A stretch of 49,347 bases of DNA from Kluyvera ascorbata ATCC 33433 (GCF_000735365.1 NZ_JMPL01000024.1:1-49347), one strand, 5' to 3'; counted from the stretch's first letter, positions 1 through 10,095 are shown. A program made the numbers and translations. Notes: generated from the sequence alone by a model not told the origin.

Positions 1-12
1 CAGTAACAATCC
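1..12 (-). promoter_or_regulatory. Start of a second bgl-type RNA antiterminator (RAT), cut by the window edge
   Basis: Read on the minus strand, the first twelve bases give GGATTGTTACTG, the conserved 5' part of the ribonucleic antiterminator bound by BglG-type proteins. It lies just downstream of the bglG stop codon. The same motif occurs in full in the bglG leader. By analogy with the E. coli bgl operon, a second terminator and a beta-glucoside PTS gene (bglF-like) should follow outside the window. That continuation is inference. Confidence 0.6.
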
Positions 13-28
13 CATTGTGCTTTGGGGA

Positions 29-862
<834 letters not shown>

Positions 863-879
863 TTATGAACCCCAGAAAC

Positions 880-919
880 AAAAAAACCTGACTTCTGACA
901 GGAGCCAGAACATCAGGTT
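880..919 (-). terminator. Leader terminator of bglG, regulated by antitermination
   Basis: On the minus strand a stem formed by AACCTGA (913-919) and TCAGGTT (885-891) is followed by a seven-T run (880-886). It ends about 17 bases before the bglG start codon. Its 5' arm is also the 3' end of the RAT, so the two RNA structures exclude each other. Confidence 0.8.
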
Positions 920-943
920 TTGCCTGCCGAAGCAGTAACAATC
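913..943 (-). promoter_or_regulatory. RAT (ribonucleic antiterminator) in the bglG leader
   Basis: The minus strand reads GATTGTTACTGCTTCGGCAG followed by GCAAAACCTGA. This matches the RAT of the E. coli bgl leader almost base for base. It overlaps the 5' arm of the leader terminator, the arrangement needed for BglG-dependent antitermination and autoregulation. The promoter should lie in 944-1017, but I cannot place it with confidence. Confidence 0.8.
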
Positions 944-1017
944 GAGAAGAAGTATTTCATTTTCACTGCCGTAAGCTCAATGGAGCAAACGGAAAATTGT
1001 GATGCAGATCGGATACT

Positions 1018-1956
1018 TTATGCCTGCCAGTCGTTTATCGCCCGGGCAATCAGCTTCGATTCCTGTAGCGCGCGCACGGCGGTGAACAGTTCGGTGGCTT
1101 CGGCATATTCTTTGCGCAGATAGCCCAGCCACTGCTTGATACGCGCCACGTGATAGAGCCCGGTGTCGCCCTGCTTTTCCAGATGGGTATATTTCTTGAG
1201 CAGATCCACCACCTGCGGCCAGGGCAAACGTGGTTCGTTATATTTGATGACCCGGCTGAGGTTCGGCACGTTCAGCGCCCCGCGACCGATCATCACCGCG
1301 TCGCAGCCGGTGACGGCCATGCAGGCCTGTGCGCTTTCATAGTCCCAGATTTCGCCGTTGGCGATAACGGGAATGGAGAGCCGCTGGCGAATCTCGGCAA
1401 TCGCCTGCCAGTTGATGCGCTCGGCCTTGTAGCCATCTTCTTTGGTGCGCCCGTGAACGGCAAGCTCGGTCGCCCCCGCCTGCTGCACCGCATCAGCGAT
1501 TTCAAACTGACGCGCGCCGCTGTCCCAGCCCAGACGCACTTTTACCGTGACCGGCAGGTGCGCGGGCACTGCTTCGCGCATCGCTTTCGCGCCCTGATAG
1601 ATAAGCTCCGGGTCTTTCAGCAACGTCGCACCGCCGCCGCTACCGTTCACCGTTTTCGATGGGCAGCCGCAGTTGAGGTCTACGCCCCAGGAGCCGAGCT
1701 CCACCGCACGGGCGGCGTTCTCCGCCAGCCACTGCGGGTATTGCCCCAGAAGCTGAATGCGCACACGGGTACCGGAAAGCGTGCGGCTTTCGTTATGCAG
1801 CTCCGGGCAGAGTTTCTGGAACGATTTTACCGGCAGCAGCTGATCCACCACGCGCAAAAATTCGGTGATGCATAGATCATAATCATTCACTTCGGTCAGC
1901 AGCTCGCGCACGAGCGAGTCGAGCACGCCTTCCATCGGTGCCAGTAAAACACGCAT
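1018..1956 (-). CDS. dusC: tRNA-dihydrouridine(16) synthase DusC
   Basis: An FMN-dependent enzyme of 312 residues that reduces uridine 16 in tRNA. It has the Dus TIM-barrel start ([13 protein letters not shown]), the catalytic-cysteine segment [24 protein letters not shown], and the FMN-binding stretch NGEIWD...GRGALN. A longer reading frame runs upstream to 2013, but the start at 1956 gives the N-terminus of E. coli DusC (315 residues) and was chosen for that reason. The gene is divergent from the M24-like gene at 2042 and upstream of bglG on the same strand. Confidence 0.95.
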   Translation of the reverse strand: MRVLLAPMEGVLDSLVRELLTEVNDYDLCITEFLRVVDQLLPVKSFQKLCPELHNESRTLSGTRVRIQLLGQYPQWLAENAARAVELGSWGVDLNCGCPSKTVNGSGGGATLLKDPELIYQGAKAMREAVPAHLPVTVKVRLGWDSGARQFEIADAVQQAGATELAVHGRTKEDGYKAERINWQAIAEIRQRLSIPVIANGEIWDYESAQACMAVTGCDAVMIGRGALNVPNLSRVIKYNEPRLPWPQVVDLLKKYTHLEKQGDTGLYHVARIKQWLGYLRKEYAEATELFTAVRALQESKLIARAINDWQA

Positions 1957-2041
1957 ATCGTTATCCGGAAAAAAAGAGGCGCTATGGTAACGTCTTAGTA
2001 TGCCGCTTTCCACTGCCAGTCAACACATCAGGAGGTGAATG

Positions 2042-3424
2042 ATGAATTCAAGGGATATTAAGCTTAAGACCATCCAGCCGCCGTGCGGTTTCAGCGACGT
2101 GCCGCCGGTCACGCTGACCGATGCCACCCTGCTCGAACGCAAAAGCAAGCTGCTCGAACGGATGCAGGAAGAACGCTTTGATGCGCTGGTGATTTACGCC
2201 GACAAAGAGCACGGCGGTAACTTTGAGTACCTGACCGGGTTTATTCCGCGCTTTGAAGAGGGGCTGCTGGTGCTGCATAAGTCCGGCCACGCCACCGCCA
2301 TTCTCGGCAACGAAAACCTGAAGATGGCGGCTCATTCGCGCATTCCGGTGACGCTAAAGCACTGCCCGCTGTTCTCGCTGCCTAATCAGCCGATGGACAA
2401 CGAAAAGCCGCTGGCGCAGTTGTTCAGCGAAACCGGGCTGAGCGCGATGTCCAAGGTCGGGCTGGTGGGCTGGAAGATGTTTACCACCGCCGGGAGCGAT
2501 AACGCGAAGCTGTTTGATCTGCCGTGGTTTATCGTCGAAGCGATAAAACAGAGTACCCATGCCGATCTGGTCAACGCCGCGCATTTGTTTATTCGCGGTG
2601 ATAAAGGGGCGAGAACGGTCAATAACGCCAACGAAATTGCCCATTACGAATACGGTGCCAACCTCGCCTCCCGCTGCATGCTGGCGGCGCTGGACGCCGT
2701 TGAACCGGGCGTTCGTGAAGTGGAGCTGGGCGCGCTGCTCGCCGCCGAGGGGCAGGCACCGTCAGTCGTCACCATCGCGGCAGCCGGGCAACGCTTCGAG
2801 AAAGCGAACCTCTACCCATCGTGGAAAAAGGTCGAACGCGGCCAGCCGCTGTCGATGACCACCGGGTTTAAGGGCGGGCTTTCCAGCCGCACTGGCTTTG
2901 TGATTGCCGAGGAAAGCGAGCTGCCGGAAAACCAGCGGGATTATCTGGACCGGGTGGTGAAGCCCTATTTTGGTGCGGTGGCAGCGTGGCTTGAGCAGAT
3001 TAAGGTCGGGATGCCGGGCGGCGAGCTGTACGATTTAGTGGAACGCGTGCTGCCAAAAGCGCAGTACGGCTGGCATCTTAATCCGGGGCATTTGAGCGCT
3101 GATGAAGAGTGGATGTCTTCGCCGGTTTATTCAGGCTCGGTCGAAACGCTGAAAAGCGGCATGGTGATGCAGATTGATATTATTCCGTCGGTGCCGGGCT
3201 ATACCGGGACGAGTGCGGAAGAGAGCATTGCGCTGGCCGATGCCGCGTTGCGCCAGCAGATAGCGCAGGCGTATCCGGCGCTGTGGGCGCGCATTGAGGC
3301 GCGGCGAGCGTATATCCGCGAGACGTTGAATATTGCGTTGAGCGATGACGTATTGCCGCTGTCCAACGCCGTGGGGTATTTGCGGCCATTTATGTTGGCC
3401 AAAGATAAGGCGCTAGTGGGTTAG
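2042..3424 (+). CDS. M24 (aminopeptidase P/creatinase)-like protein with altered metal site
   Basis: About 460 residues: a creatinase-type N-terminal domain (roughly 30-180) and a pita-bread M24 fold (roughly 190-400). In active M24 peptidases five residues bind two metals (Asp, Asp, His, Glu, Glu). Here the segments where the two Asp should lie read SMTTG and LSSRTG (residues about 271-285), so neither is present. The His (NPGH, about 350) and last Glu (SAEES) remain, and the first Glu position appears to be Asp (QIDIIP). It may be a creatinase-like hydrolase working without metal, or a non-enzyme. The ATG at 2042 was preferred to 2039 because AGGAGGT at 2030-2036 is better spaced for it. 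It is convergent with the mhb operon, and any link to that pathway is unproven. Confidence 0.8.
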   Translation: MNSRDIKLKTIQPPCGFSDVPPVTLTDATLLERKSKLLERMQEERFDALVIYADKEHGGNFEYLTGFIPRFEEGLLVLHKSGHATAILGNENLKMAAHSRIPVTLKHCPLFSLPNQPMDNEKPLAQLFSETGLSAMSKVGLVGWKMFTTAGSDNAKLFDLPWFIVEAIKQSTHADLVNAAHLFIRGDKGARTVNNANEIAHYEYGANLASRCMLAALDAVEPGVREVELGALLAAEGQAPSVVTIAAAGQRFEKANLYPSWKKVERGQPLSMTTGFKGGLSSRTGFVIAEESELPENQRDYLDRVVKPYFGAVAAWLEQIKVGMPGGELYDLVERVLPKAQYGWHLNPGHLSADEEWMSSPVYSGSVETLKSGMVMQIDIIPSVPGYTGTSAEESIALADAALRQQIAQAYPALWARIEARRAYIRETLNIALSDDVLPLSNAVGYLRPFMLAKDKALVG

Positions 3425-3425
3425 C

Positions 3426-3490
3426 GACGCTGCGCTTGGCCGGGCTACGCGTTTCAGTGTAGCCCGGGCGAGCGCAAGCGACCCCGGGGA
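3426..3490. repeat. REP-like palindromic pair
   Basis: Two GC-rich units in opposite orientation (GCGCTTGGCCGGGCTAC and GTAGCCCGGGCGAGCGCAAG) lie between convergent gene ends. Related units occur at 11810, 24643, 30135, 37056 and 43497. They may act as a bidirectional transcript barrier. Confidence 0.7.
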
Positions 3491-3497
3491 ACCACAA

Positions 3498-4691
3498 CTA
3501 CCGCGGTTGCAGGCAGTTATCTTCTTTCCACCCGTACAGCCACTCGATCCCGCGATAAAACTCTTCCTGAGTCTTGCCTTTCCACAGCAGGTTACGCACC
3601 TGACGCTCTACCCCAGCCGCATGATATAGACGTCCCATCTCGCGGGTAGACCAGACGATACGCGCGGTGCGCGGAATACGCACCGACTCGTACAGCGCAA
3701 ATGCGCTGGCGGCATCGCCGTCACACTGGGTCAGCGCCTTGCCGAGCGTCACCGCATCTTCCAGCGCCATGCAAGCGCCCTGAGCCATGTACTGCGCGAC
3801 CGGGTGTGCGGAGTCGCCCACCAGCGTAATCCTGTCGTTGCCCCATTTTTCCACCGGTTCGCGATCGGCGGTAGACCAGCGACGCCAGGAGGTGGGTTTG
3901 TCCAGCATCTGACGCGGACGCGGGTGAATGCCTTTAAAGTATGACATTACCTCTTCTTTACTGCCGTCGCGCACGCCCCACTGCTCGGTTTCCCTACTGT
4001 GGAAAGTCACGACCAGGTTGTACTGTTTGCCGCCACGCAGCGGATAATGCACCAGGTGGCAGTGCGGTCCAGCCCACAATACCGGCGCGTTGATGCGCAG
4101 GTCTTCCGGCATATCATCGCGTTCCACCACGGCGCGATACACCACGTGGCCGGTGACGCGCGGCGTATCGCCGAGCAGACTCTGGCGCACCACGGATTTC
4201 ACGCCGTCGCAGCCAATCAAAATATCCGCCGTCCAGCTGTTGCCTTTATCGTCAAACACGGTGACATCGTCGGCGGTCTGGCGAATGTCCACCACGTGGG
4301 TGGAGGTACGATACTTCACGCCCGGGTGCTGCAACGCCGCTTCCCAGACGGTGGCATGAATATCGACGCGGTGGATAACCGCATACGGGCCGCCAAAGTG
4401 ATCGCGGAATGCCTGCCCCGTTTCAATATGAATCACCTCTTCGCCGTTGACCGCATCCATCATGGTGATGTGGTCGGTAAAGACCGCACGCTGACGGGCG
4501 ACTTCACCCACGCCGAGGCTGTCGAGCGCCGAAAACGCGTTCGGCCCCAGCTGGATCCCGGCACCAATTTCGCCAATTTCGTGCGCCTGTTCCAGCAGCA
4601 TCACCTGGATGCCCTGACGCGCCAGCGACAGCGCGGTGGCTGCGCCACCAATACCGCCGCCGACAATAATTGCACGCGTAACTTTAGCCAT
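3498..4691 (-). CDS. mhbM: 3-hydroxybenzoate 6-monooxygenase
   Basis: A 397-residue FAD monooxygenase expected to hydroxylate 3-hydroxybenzoate to gentisate using NAD(P)H and oxygen. The class A flavoprotein marks are clear: GGGIGG near residues 11-16 (ADP binding), the CDG motif at about 161-163, and the GD motif VGDSAHP at about 291-297. The reading frame extends 30 residues upstream into mhbI, but the start at 4691 is preceded by AGGAGAAG and begins right before the FAD motif. It is the last gene of a minus-strand run mhbT-D-H-I-M, 19 bases after mhbI. Gene order equals the mhb cluster known from Klebsiella. A salicylate hydroxylase-like specificity is possible, but the gentisate genes beside it favour 3-hydroxybenzoate. 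Confidence 0.88.
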   Translation of the reverse strand: MAKVTRAIIVGGGIGGAATALSLARQGIQVMLLEQAHEIGEIGAGIQLGPNAFSALDSLGVGEVARQRAVFTDHITMMDAVNGEEVIHIETGQAFRDHFGGPYAVIHRVDIHATVWEAALQHPGVKYRTSTHVVDIRQTADDVTVFDDKGNSWTADILIGCDGVKSVVRQSLLGDTPRVTGHVVYRAVVERDDMPEDLRINAPVLWAGPHCHLVHYPLRGGKQYNLVVTFHSRETEQWGVRDGSKEEVMSYFKGIHPRPRQMLDKPTSWRRWSTADREPVEKWGNDRITLVGDSAHPVAQYMAQGACMALEDAVTLGKALTQCDGDAASAFALYESVRIPRTARIVWSTREMGRLYHAAGVERQVRNLLWKGKTQEEFYRGIEWLYGWKEDNCLQPR

Positions 4692-4710
4692 GATTCTTCT
4701 CCTTTTCAGA

Positions 4711-5355
4711 CTACGCCGGGATCTTGTCCTGCTGGTTTTCAGGGGCCGCCGCGATAAACGCCGGTAACGCCGTACACGCATCGTATACGGCTTTACAGCG
4801 TGGGAAACCGCTTAAATCGCAGCCCATACGCTCGGCGTTCGCCCACTGCGGCACCAGGCAGCAGTCGGCAAGCGTTGGCGCATCGCCGAAGCAAAACGCC
4901 CCTGATTGGCCACGGCGCAGCAGCTGTTCTACCGCGCTCAGCCCCTGCTGGATCCAGTGTGCATACCAGCGTTTTTTCTCTTCTTCACTCACCTTCAGTT
5001 CATCACTGAGGTAGCGCAATACCCGCATGTTGTTGATGGGGTGGATGTCGCAACTGATGGCGTACACCACTTCCAGCACGCGCATGCGCTGGGGATCGTT
5101 CGCCGGTAGCAGCGGCGTCTGCGGGAAATGTCTGTCCAGCCAGTCAATAATCGCCAGCGACTGACCCAGCGATTCACCCTCGTCGGTGATAAGCGCAGGG
5201 ACCAGTCCTACCGGGTTCAGACGTCGGTACTCCAGCGCGTTCTGCTGGCCGATGCGGATGTTGACCCCGACGGTCTGGTAGTCAATGCCCTTCAGCGCCA
5301 TCGCAATGCGTACGCGGTAAGAGGCCGAACTATTAAAAAAACTGTACAGCTTCAT
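4711..5355 (-). CDS. mhbI: Maleylpyruvate isomerase, zeta-class GST family
   Basis: A protein of 214 residues with an N-terminal thioredoxin-like domain (KLYSFFNSSASYRVRIAMAL, holding the zeta-class S-S-x-x-x-R-V-R-I signature) and an all-helical C-terminal domain. The family isomerises maleylpyruvate to fumarylpyruvate, normally with glutathione as cofactor. Two ATGs occur in tandem (5358 and 5355). GAGG at 5362-5365 overlaps the mhbH stop codon and is better spaced for 5355. It sits between mhbH and mhbM, suggesting translational coupling to mhbH. The related enzyme maleylacetoacetate isomerase of tyrosine breakdown is excluded mainly by context. Confidence 0.87.
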   Translation of the reverse strand: MKLYSFFNSSASYRVRIAMALKGIDYQTVGVNIRIGQQNALEYRRLNPVGLVPALITDEGESLGQSLAIIDWLDRHFPQTPLLPANDPQRMRVLEVVYAISCDIHPINNMRVLRYLSDELKVSEEEKKRWYAHWIQQGLSAVEQLLRRGQSGAFCFGDAPTLADCCLVPQWANAERMGCDLSGFPRCKAVYDACTALPAFIAAAPENQQDKIPA

Positions 5356-5363
5356 CATTCACC

Positions 5364-6065
5364 TCAAACAATTTTGACCGCGATAGGCGTTAACCCTTCT
5401 ACGTTACCGGTGATGGTTTCGCCCTTCACGACCGCGCCAACGCCTTCCGGCGTGCCGGTGAAGATGAGGTCGCCCGGCTGCAGTTCGAAGAAACCAGACA
5501 GGTAGCTGATGGTCTCCTTCACGTCCCAGATCAGGTGCTGAATATCGCTGCGCTGGCGGTCTTTGCCGTCAACCTGCAGCCAGATTGGCGCTTTTTCCAG
5601 TGACGGCGCGTCGGCCACTTTGTGCAGCGGCGCAATCGGTGCAGACAGGTCAAAGGCTTTACCGATTTCCCACGGACGGCCCATCTGACGCATCTCCATC
5701 TGGCGGTCGCGGCGGGTCATATCCAGACCGGTGGCGTAGCCCCAGATGTACTCTTCGGCTTTCTCCAGCGGGATATCGCTGCCTTTTTTACCAATGGCGA
5801 CCACCAGCTCAATTTCGTAGTGATAGTTGTCGGTCTGCGCTGGGTAGGCCAGATTCAGGGTTTCACCTGCGGCAACGGGAACCACGGCATCCGCCGGTTT
5901 GCAGAAGAAGAATGGTGGCTCGCGATCCGGGTCAAAGCCCATTTCACGGGCGTGGGCGGCATAGTTACGGCCCACGCAGTAAACGCGGCGCACCGGGAAC
6001 TGCTCATCGCTGCCGACAACCGGTACGGCAACTGGAGCCTGGGGTTCAAATACGTATTTGCTCAT
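5364..6065 (-). CDS. mhbH: Fumarylpyruvate hydrolase, FAH family
   Basis: 233 residues. Expected to cleave fumarylpyruvate to fumarate and pyruvate, the last step of the gentisate route. The fumarylacetoacetate hydrolase fold is shown by [10 protein letters not shown] near residue 30, the metal-binding acidic segment [21 protein letters not shown], and [11 protein letters not shown] near the C-terminus. The start at 6065 follows AGGAG. The gene begins 15 bases after the end of mhbD and ends 5 bases before the first mhbI ATG, so it is co-transcribed. Confidence 0.9.
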   Translation of the reverse strand: MSKYVFEPQAPVAVPVVGSDEQFPVRRVYCVGRNYAAHAREMGFDPDREPPFFFCKPADAVVPVAAGETLNLAYPAQTDNYHYEIELVVAIGKKGSDIPLEKAEEYIWGYATGLDMTRRDRQMEMRQMGRPWEIGKAFDLSAPIAPLHKVADAPSLEKAPIWLQVDGKDRQRSDIQHLIWDVKETISYLSGFFELQPGDLIFTGTPEGVGAVVKGETITGNVEGLTPIAVKIV

Positions 6066-6080
6066 CTTTCTTCTCCTGAA

Positions 6081-7110
6081 TTAATAACGCGCTTCGCGGA
6101 ACAGTCCCAGGGCTTCCTGGACGGGTCTATCCGAGAAACTGAATAGCACGGTCTCTTCTGGCGTGTTGAACGACACGCTGTGCCAGGTCGGCACGACAAA
6201 AATATCTTTCGCTTTAAAGCTGAAGGTCTGCTCGCCGATGGTCACTTCGCCGCTGCCTTCCACCACGTGGTAGATGGTGCTGTCGGTAGTGCGCGCCTGA
6301 CGCGACTGGAAGCCTTTCGGCAACAGTTGCAGGAACGCCCCCCATCGACGGCATCGGGTAGCCCCCGGTCACCGGGTTGACGTAGCGCATCTTGTAGCCG
6401 TCCCATTCGTCGGCATCGCCCATGTGCATCAGGTCATGCAGCGCTTCACGGCTGCGGTCGTAGCGATAGTTGAAAATCGGCGATGAATTACCCACCTGAT
6501 GGCGCAGCGGCAGCATGTTGGCGGCATAGCGCGGCAGGTAATCGCCCTCTTTTCGGGTCACCGGCTGCTGCTCTTCCGGGTAATCTTCCGCGAAGCCGCA
6601 ACCGAGGTAGTTCACCAGCGGCAGGTCAAGACCATCGAGCCAGATAACCGGTTCATCTCCTGGGTTACCGTGGTCATGCCAGCGCCACTGCGGGGTAAGG
6701 ATAAAGTCGCCGGGGCTCATCTGGGTGCGCTCGCCGTCGACGGCGGTAAACGCGCCGTGGCCTTCCACCACAAAGCGCAGCGCCGACTGGTTATGGCGAT
6801 GGCTCGGGGCGATTTCACCCGGCATAATCAGCTGCAGGCCCGCGTACAGCGACGAGGTAATTGATGAGTGACCGCGCAGGCCGGGGTTTTCCAGCACCAG
6901 CACGCGGCGCACCGCCTCTTTTGCGCCAATCAGCGTGCCGCTTTCCAGCAGCAGCGGGCGAATTTCCTGGTAGTTCCAGTAGGCCGGAGCGCAGTTGGCG
7001 TTTGGCGTTTTTGGCACCAGATGGTGCAGCGATTCCCATAGCGGCGTCAGGTTTTGCCCGGAAATGTGCTGGTAGAACTGTTGGCGATCGTGTTTTACGT
7101 CCGAGGTCAT
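6081..7110 (-). pseudogene. mhbD: Gentisate 1,2-dioxygenase, frameshifted
   Basis: The intact enzyme would be 342 residues and open the gentisate ring to maleylpyruvate. The N-terminal cupin is intact, with likely iron ligands His104 and His106 (PSHRHNQSA) and His145 (WRWHDHG). At about codon 257 a run of six C on the plus strand (6338-6343) shifts the frame. The 0 frame then runs on to a stop at 6214 with unrelated residues. Removing one C restores [20 protein letters not shown] and joins the second cupin, which ends at 6081. The length of 1030 bases is one more than a multiple of three, as a single insertion predicts. It could be a true mutation, a phase-variable tract or a sequencing error in a homopolymer. 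The start at 7110 follows AGGAGAA. Confidence 0.85.
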
Positions 7111-7121
7111 TATTATTCTCC

Positions 7122-8480
7122 TTAACTTTTCACCGCGCCCATCACAGGCTGCGATTCGGGTACTCGGGATGATTGGCGTACTACCAGGGTCAGGAGCGTC
7201 AGCATGATGGCGCTGATGGCGGCCGGTACGGCAATCACAAAGAACAGGGTGTCGAATGAGAAATTCATCGCCATCATCACGCCGCCGGAAATGGAGCCGA
7301 CGATTGCGCCGCAGCGCCCAATGGCGTTTGACCAACTCACGCCGGTGGCGCGGCTCTGGGTCGGGTAGAGGGTGGCGGTCAAGGCGTTCAGCCCCACCTG
7401 CGAGCCGCTGATGCCGATGCCGGTGCCGAAAATCGCCAGCGCCATCATCCACAGGCCGTTTTCACTCAGGCCAATCATCACAATGCACACCGCCCCCAGC
7501 GCATAGCTCACCGCCAGCACCCAGAACGGATTGAATTTGTCCATTAAGACGCCGAGCATCAGCGCGCCCAGCGTGCCGCCCACCTGGAACGCCGCCGTTA
7601 CCCACGAGGCGTGCTGAAGATCGATACCGCGATGGTTCAGCAGGGTTGGCATCCAGCTAGAGAGTAAATAGATGATCAGCAGGCTCATAAAGAACACCAC
7701 CCACAGCATCAGCGTGATGGTGAGCTGACGCCCGGTAAACAGTTGGCTAATACTGCCCTTTTTGGTCGCCGCCGGTTCATCAAGCCAGAACTCGGTATCG
7801 TCGTAGCGTTCGCCGGTCATGGCGCTGACGGTGCGGCGAATTTCCGCCTGTGGACGCTGGCGACGCACCAGCCAGCGCGGGGACTCCGGCAACGCCGCCA
7901 GCAGTGCGAAGAACAACACGATTGGCAGCACGCCGCCCAGCACCAGAATGCCGTGCCAGCCAATCACTCCCACCAACTGTGCGCTGACGATACCGCCAAA
8001 GGCTGAGCCGAGCGTGAAGCCGCAGAACATCAACGTCACCAGCGCGCCGCGACGGCGGGCCGGCAGGTATTCAGAGGTCATGGTGATGGTATTTGGCATT
8101 GCGCCGCCAAGGCCCAGGCCGGTTAAGAAACGCAGGATAATCAGGGCTTCAAGATTCGGTGAGAACGCCGACAGCAGGCTGAAGAGGCCGAACAGCGCGA
8201 CGCACCATTCGATGACACGTTTGCGCCCGAGCCTATCAGAGAGCGGGCCGCACAGTAAGGCTCCTGCGGTTAAACCCAACAGCCCCGCGCCAAACAGCGG
8301 AGCCAGGTCGCCTGCGGTCAGTTGCCAGTGGTCGCGAATGGCCGGCGCGATAAAGCCAATCGCGGCGGTATCAAAACCGTCCATCATCACCACCAGGAAA
8401 CAGCAGATGATGACGCGCCACTGCATCTTGCCGATCGGAGCGACATCGATGAGTGCCTGTAGTTCACGTCGTTGCGTCAT
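7122..8480 (-). CDS. mhbT: 3-hydroxybenzoate transporter, AAHS family MFS
   Basis: 452 residues with about 12 membrane segments. It resembles aromatic acid:proton symporters such as PcaK and BenK. Visible family marks are [16 protein letters not shown] in the first segment, with the aspartate typical of aromatic acid carriers, and [13 protein letters not shown] in the loop between segments 2 and 3. It is the first gene of the mhb run, divergent from mhbR, and mhbD starts 11 bases after its end. A GAGG motif precedes the start at 8480. The substrate is inferred from the operon. Confidence 0.88.
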   Translation of the reverse strand: MTQRRELQALIDVAPIGKMQWRVIICCFLVVMMDGFDTAAIGFIAPAIRDHWQLTAGDLAPLFGAGLLGLTAGALLCGPLSDRLGRKRVIEWCVALFGLFSLLSAFSPNLEALIILRFLTGLGLGGAMPNTITMTSEYLPARRRGALVTLMFCGFTLGSAFGGIVSAQLVGVIGWHGILVLGGVLPIVLFFALLAALPESPRWLVRRQRPQAEIRRTVSAMTGERYDDTEFWLDEPAATKKGSISQLFTGRQLTITLMLWVVFFMSLLIIYLLSSWMPTLLNHRGIDLQHASWVTAAFQVGGTLGALMLGVLMDKFNPFWVLAVSYALGAVCIVMIGLSENGLWMMALAIFGTGIGISGSQVGLNALTATLYPTQSRATGVSWSNAIGRCGAIVGSISGGVMMAMNFSFDTLFFVIAVPAAISAIMLTLLTLVVRQSSRVPESQPVMGAVKS

Positions 8481-8592
8481 AGGGAGGGCCTCGGTATGTG
8501 CAGGTTATCCACGTATCCGTCCGCGCTTTCGCCAGAACGGCTCAGGGTAAGATGTTTCTTTTTTTGCTTTTATGTTGCTATTTTGTGATATG

Positions 8593-8619
8593 TGAAATGA
8601 GTTGTACAATGGCATTTCA
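8593..8619. promoter_or_regulatory. Probable MhbR operator between mhbT and mhbR
   Basis: TGAAATG (8593-8599) and CATTTCA (8613-8619) form a perfect interrupted palindrome with a 13-base spacer. A second palindrome, TTGTACAA (8602-8609), lies at its centre. The position in the 169-base divergent gap and about 30 bases before the mhbR start suits a LysR-type autoregulatory and activating site. Binding is inference. Confidence 0.5.
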
Positions 8620-8649
8620 TGCCCTTCCATAACCTGGAGGTTATATCTC

Positions 8650-9573
8650 ATGGCAGACTGGACGCAGAAGCTGAAGCTCCACCATCTGAAAATGCTGGTC
8701 GCACTCGGCGAGCAGGGAAACCTGACTCAGGTCGCGAAGATGATGCATATCACCCAGCCCGCGCTCTCTAAGTGGCTAACCCAGTTTGAAGAGGAGCTGG
8801 GCCTCACGCTGTTTGAACGGCACAGTAAAGGGCTACGCGTATCGGAAGGCGGCAAACTGCTGCTCCAGCACGCCCAGCGGCTGATTAACGATATCGAACG
8901 TTCACAGTTTGAGATGGAGCGCTTTAAGCAGGGCGGCCTCGTGGGAAGCCTGAAAATTGGCTGCTCGCCGGTCGCCACCGACTGCGTCTCTCAGGCGATT
9001 TTCCCACTGCTGGCCGAGATGCCTACGCTGCATCTGAATATTGAAGAGAAGGTGATGACGCCGCTGCTGCACGATTTGCAGTCCGGCGTCGTGGACGTGG
9101 TAGTCGGGCGCATCGGCGGCCGGGCGCTGGAACTGCCGCTGAATTACGAGGTGCTGTACACCGAGCCGGTCTGCTTCGTCGCGCGAACCGACCACCCCCT
9201 CGCTCATCGCAGCCGCCTGTCGTGGGAAGACCTGGCATCATGGCGCTGGATAGTCTGGCCTAACGGCACGCCGATTCGTCAAAGTATCGACAACGCGCTG
9301 GTGGAAAACGGCGTCATGCTGCCGGAAAACACCATCGAGTCGGCATCAATGAACGTCAGCGTTAACCTGCTGCAAAGTAGCGACATGATTTCGATTCTGT
9401 CCCTGCGTCTGGCCGAGCGTTATCAAAATCAGGGTCAGCTCGCCATTCTGGCTCTGCCAAAGGTTGAGCAGAAAGGCAGCGTCGGCGTATTCTGGCGCAA
9501 ATCGAGCACGCCCTCCCTCGCGCTAAGCCGGTTTCTCCACTATTTGTCGCATCCGGTACAAATGGAGGGATAA
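8650..9573 (+). CDS. mhbR: LysR-type regulator of the mhb operon
   Basis: 307 residues. The N-terminal winged helix-turn-helix is at about residues 9-65 (LHHLKMLVALGEQGNLTQVA, ITQPALSKWL), followed by a LysR effector-binding domain. The reading frame opens at 8602, but CTGGAGGT at 8634-8641 is well placed for the ATG at 8650, which also gives the normal N-terminus. Divergent placement from mhbT fits a pathway activator responding to 3-hydroxybenzoate or gentisate. The effector is inferred. Confidence 0.85.
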   Translation: MADWTQKLKLHHLKMLVALGEQGNLTQVAKMMHITQPALSKWLTQFEEELGLTLFERHSKGLRVSEGGKLLLQHAQRLINDIERSQFEMERFKQGGLVGSLKIGCSPVATDCVSQAIFPLLAEMPTLHLNIEEKVMTPLLHDLQSGVVDVVVGRIGGRALELPLNYEVLYTEPVCFVARTDHPLAHRSRLSWEDLASWRWIVWPNGTPIRQSIDNALVENGVMLPENTIESASMNVSVNLLQSSDMISILSLRLAERYQNQGQLAILALPKVEQKGSVGVFWRKSSTPSLALSRFLHYLSHPVQMEG

Positions 9574-9631
9574 CGCCGGGCAGATGCCTGATGTTCACGT
9601 TATCTATATCAGGTATGCTCAGATTTCATGA

Positions 9632-9647
9632 TGTGATCGGTAGCACA
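9632..9647 (+). promoter_or_regulatory. Probable CRP site upstream of yohJ
   Basis: TGTGATCGGTAGCACA matches the TGTGA-N6-TCACA consensus at 9 of 10 positions. A candidate -10 box TATGAT follows at 9664-9669, and yohJ starts at 9697. Confidence 0.5.
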
Positions 9648-9696
9648 TTTCAGGGTTTAATTGTATGATGAATGCATTCCACCAAAGGTGAATCCC

Positions 9697-10095
9697 ATGC
9701 TCAAATCGCTGAATTTAATCTGGCAATACCTGCGTGCATTCGTGCTGATTTACGCCTGTTTGTATGCCGGTATTTTTATTTCGTCGCTGCTGCCCATTAC
9801 CATTCCCGGCAGCATTATCGGCATGCTTATTATGTTTGTGCTGCTGGCGCTGCAAATCCTGCCCGCGAAGTGGGTTAACCCCGGCTGCTACATCCTGATC
9901 CGCTATATGGCGCTGCTGTTTGTGCCGATTGGCGTCGGTGTGATGCAGTACTTCTCGCTGCTGAGCGCGCAGTTCGGCCCGGTAGTCGTCTCCTGCACCA
10001 TCAGTACGTTGGTCGTCCTGGTAGTGGTGAGCTGGAGCTCTCACCTGGTTCACGGTGAGCGTAAAGTGGTTGGTCGTGATGGAGCGGATAAATAA
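9697..10095 (+). CDS. yohJ: LrgA/CidA-family inner membrane protein YohJ
   Basis: 132 residues with four predicted membrane segments, very similar to E. coli YohJ ([44 protein letters not shown]). LrgA proteins act with LrgB partners in holin-like regulation of lysis or, in some bacteria, in export of small organic acids. The reading frame opens with TTG at 9661, but the ATG at 9697 has AGGTGA in front and gives the usual N-terminus. Its stop codon overlaps the start of yohK (TAATG), so the two are coupled. Confidence 0.93.
   Translation: MLKSLNLIWQYLRAFVLIYACLYAGIFISSLLPITIPGSIIGMLIMFVLLALQILPAKWVNPGCYILIRYMALLFVPIGVGVMQYFSLLSAQFGPVVVSCTISTLVVLVVVSWSSHLVHGERKVVGRDGADK

Noticed and set aside
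7111-7452. Upstream extension of the mhbD frame to 7452
   Set aside because: It overlaps mhbT on the same strand, is rich in Arg and His without family similarity, and a ribosome site lies directly before the conserved start at 7110.
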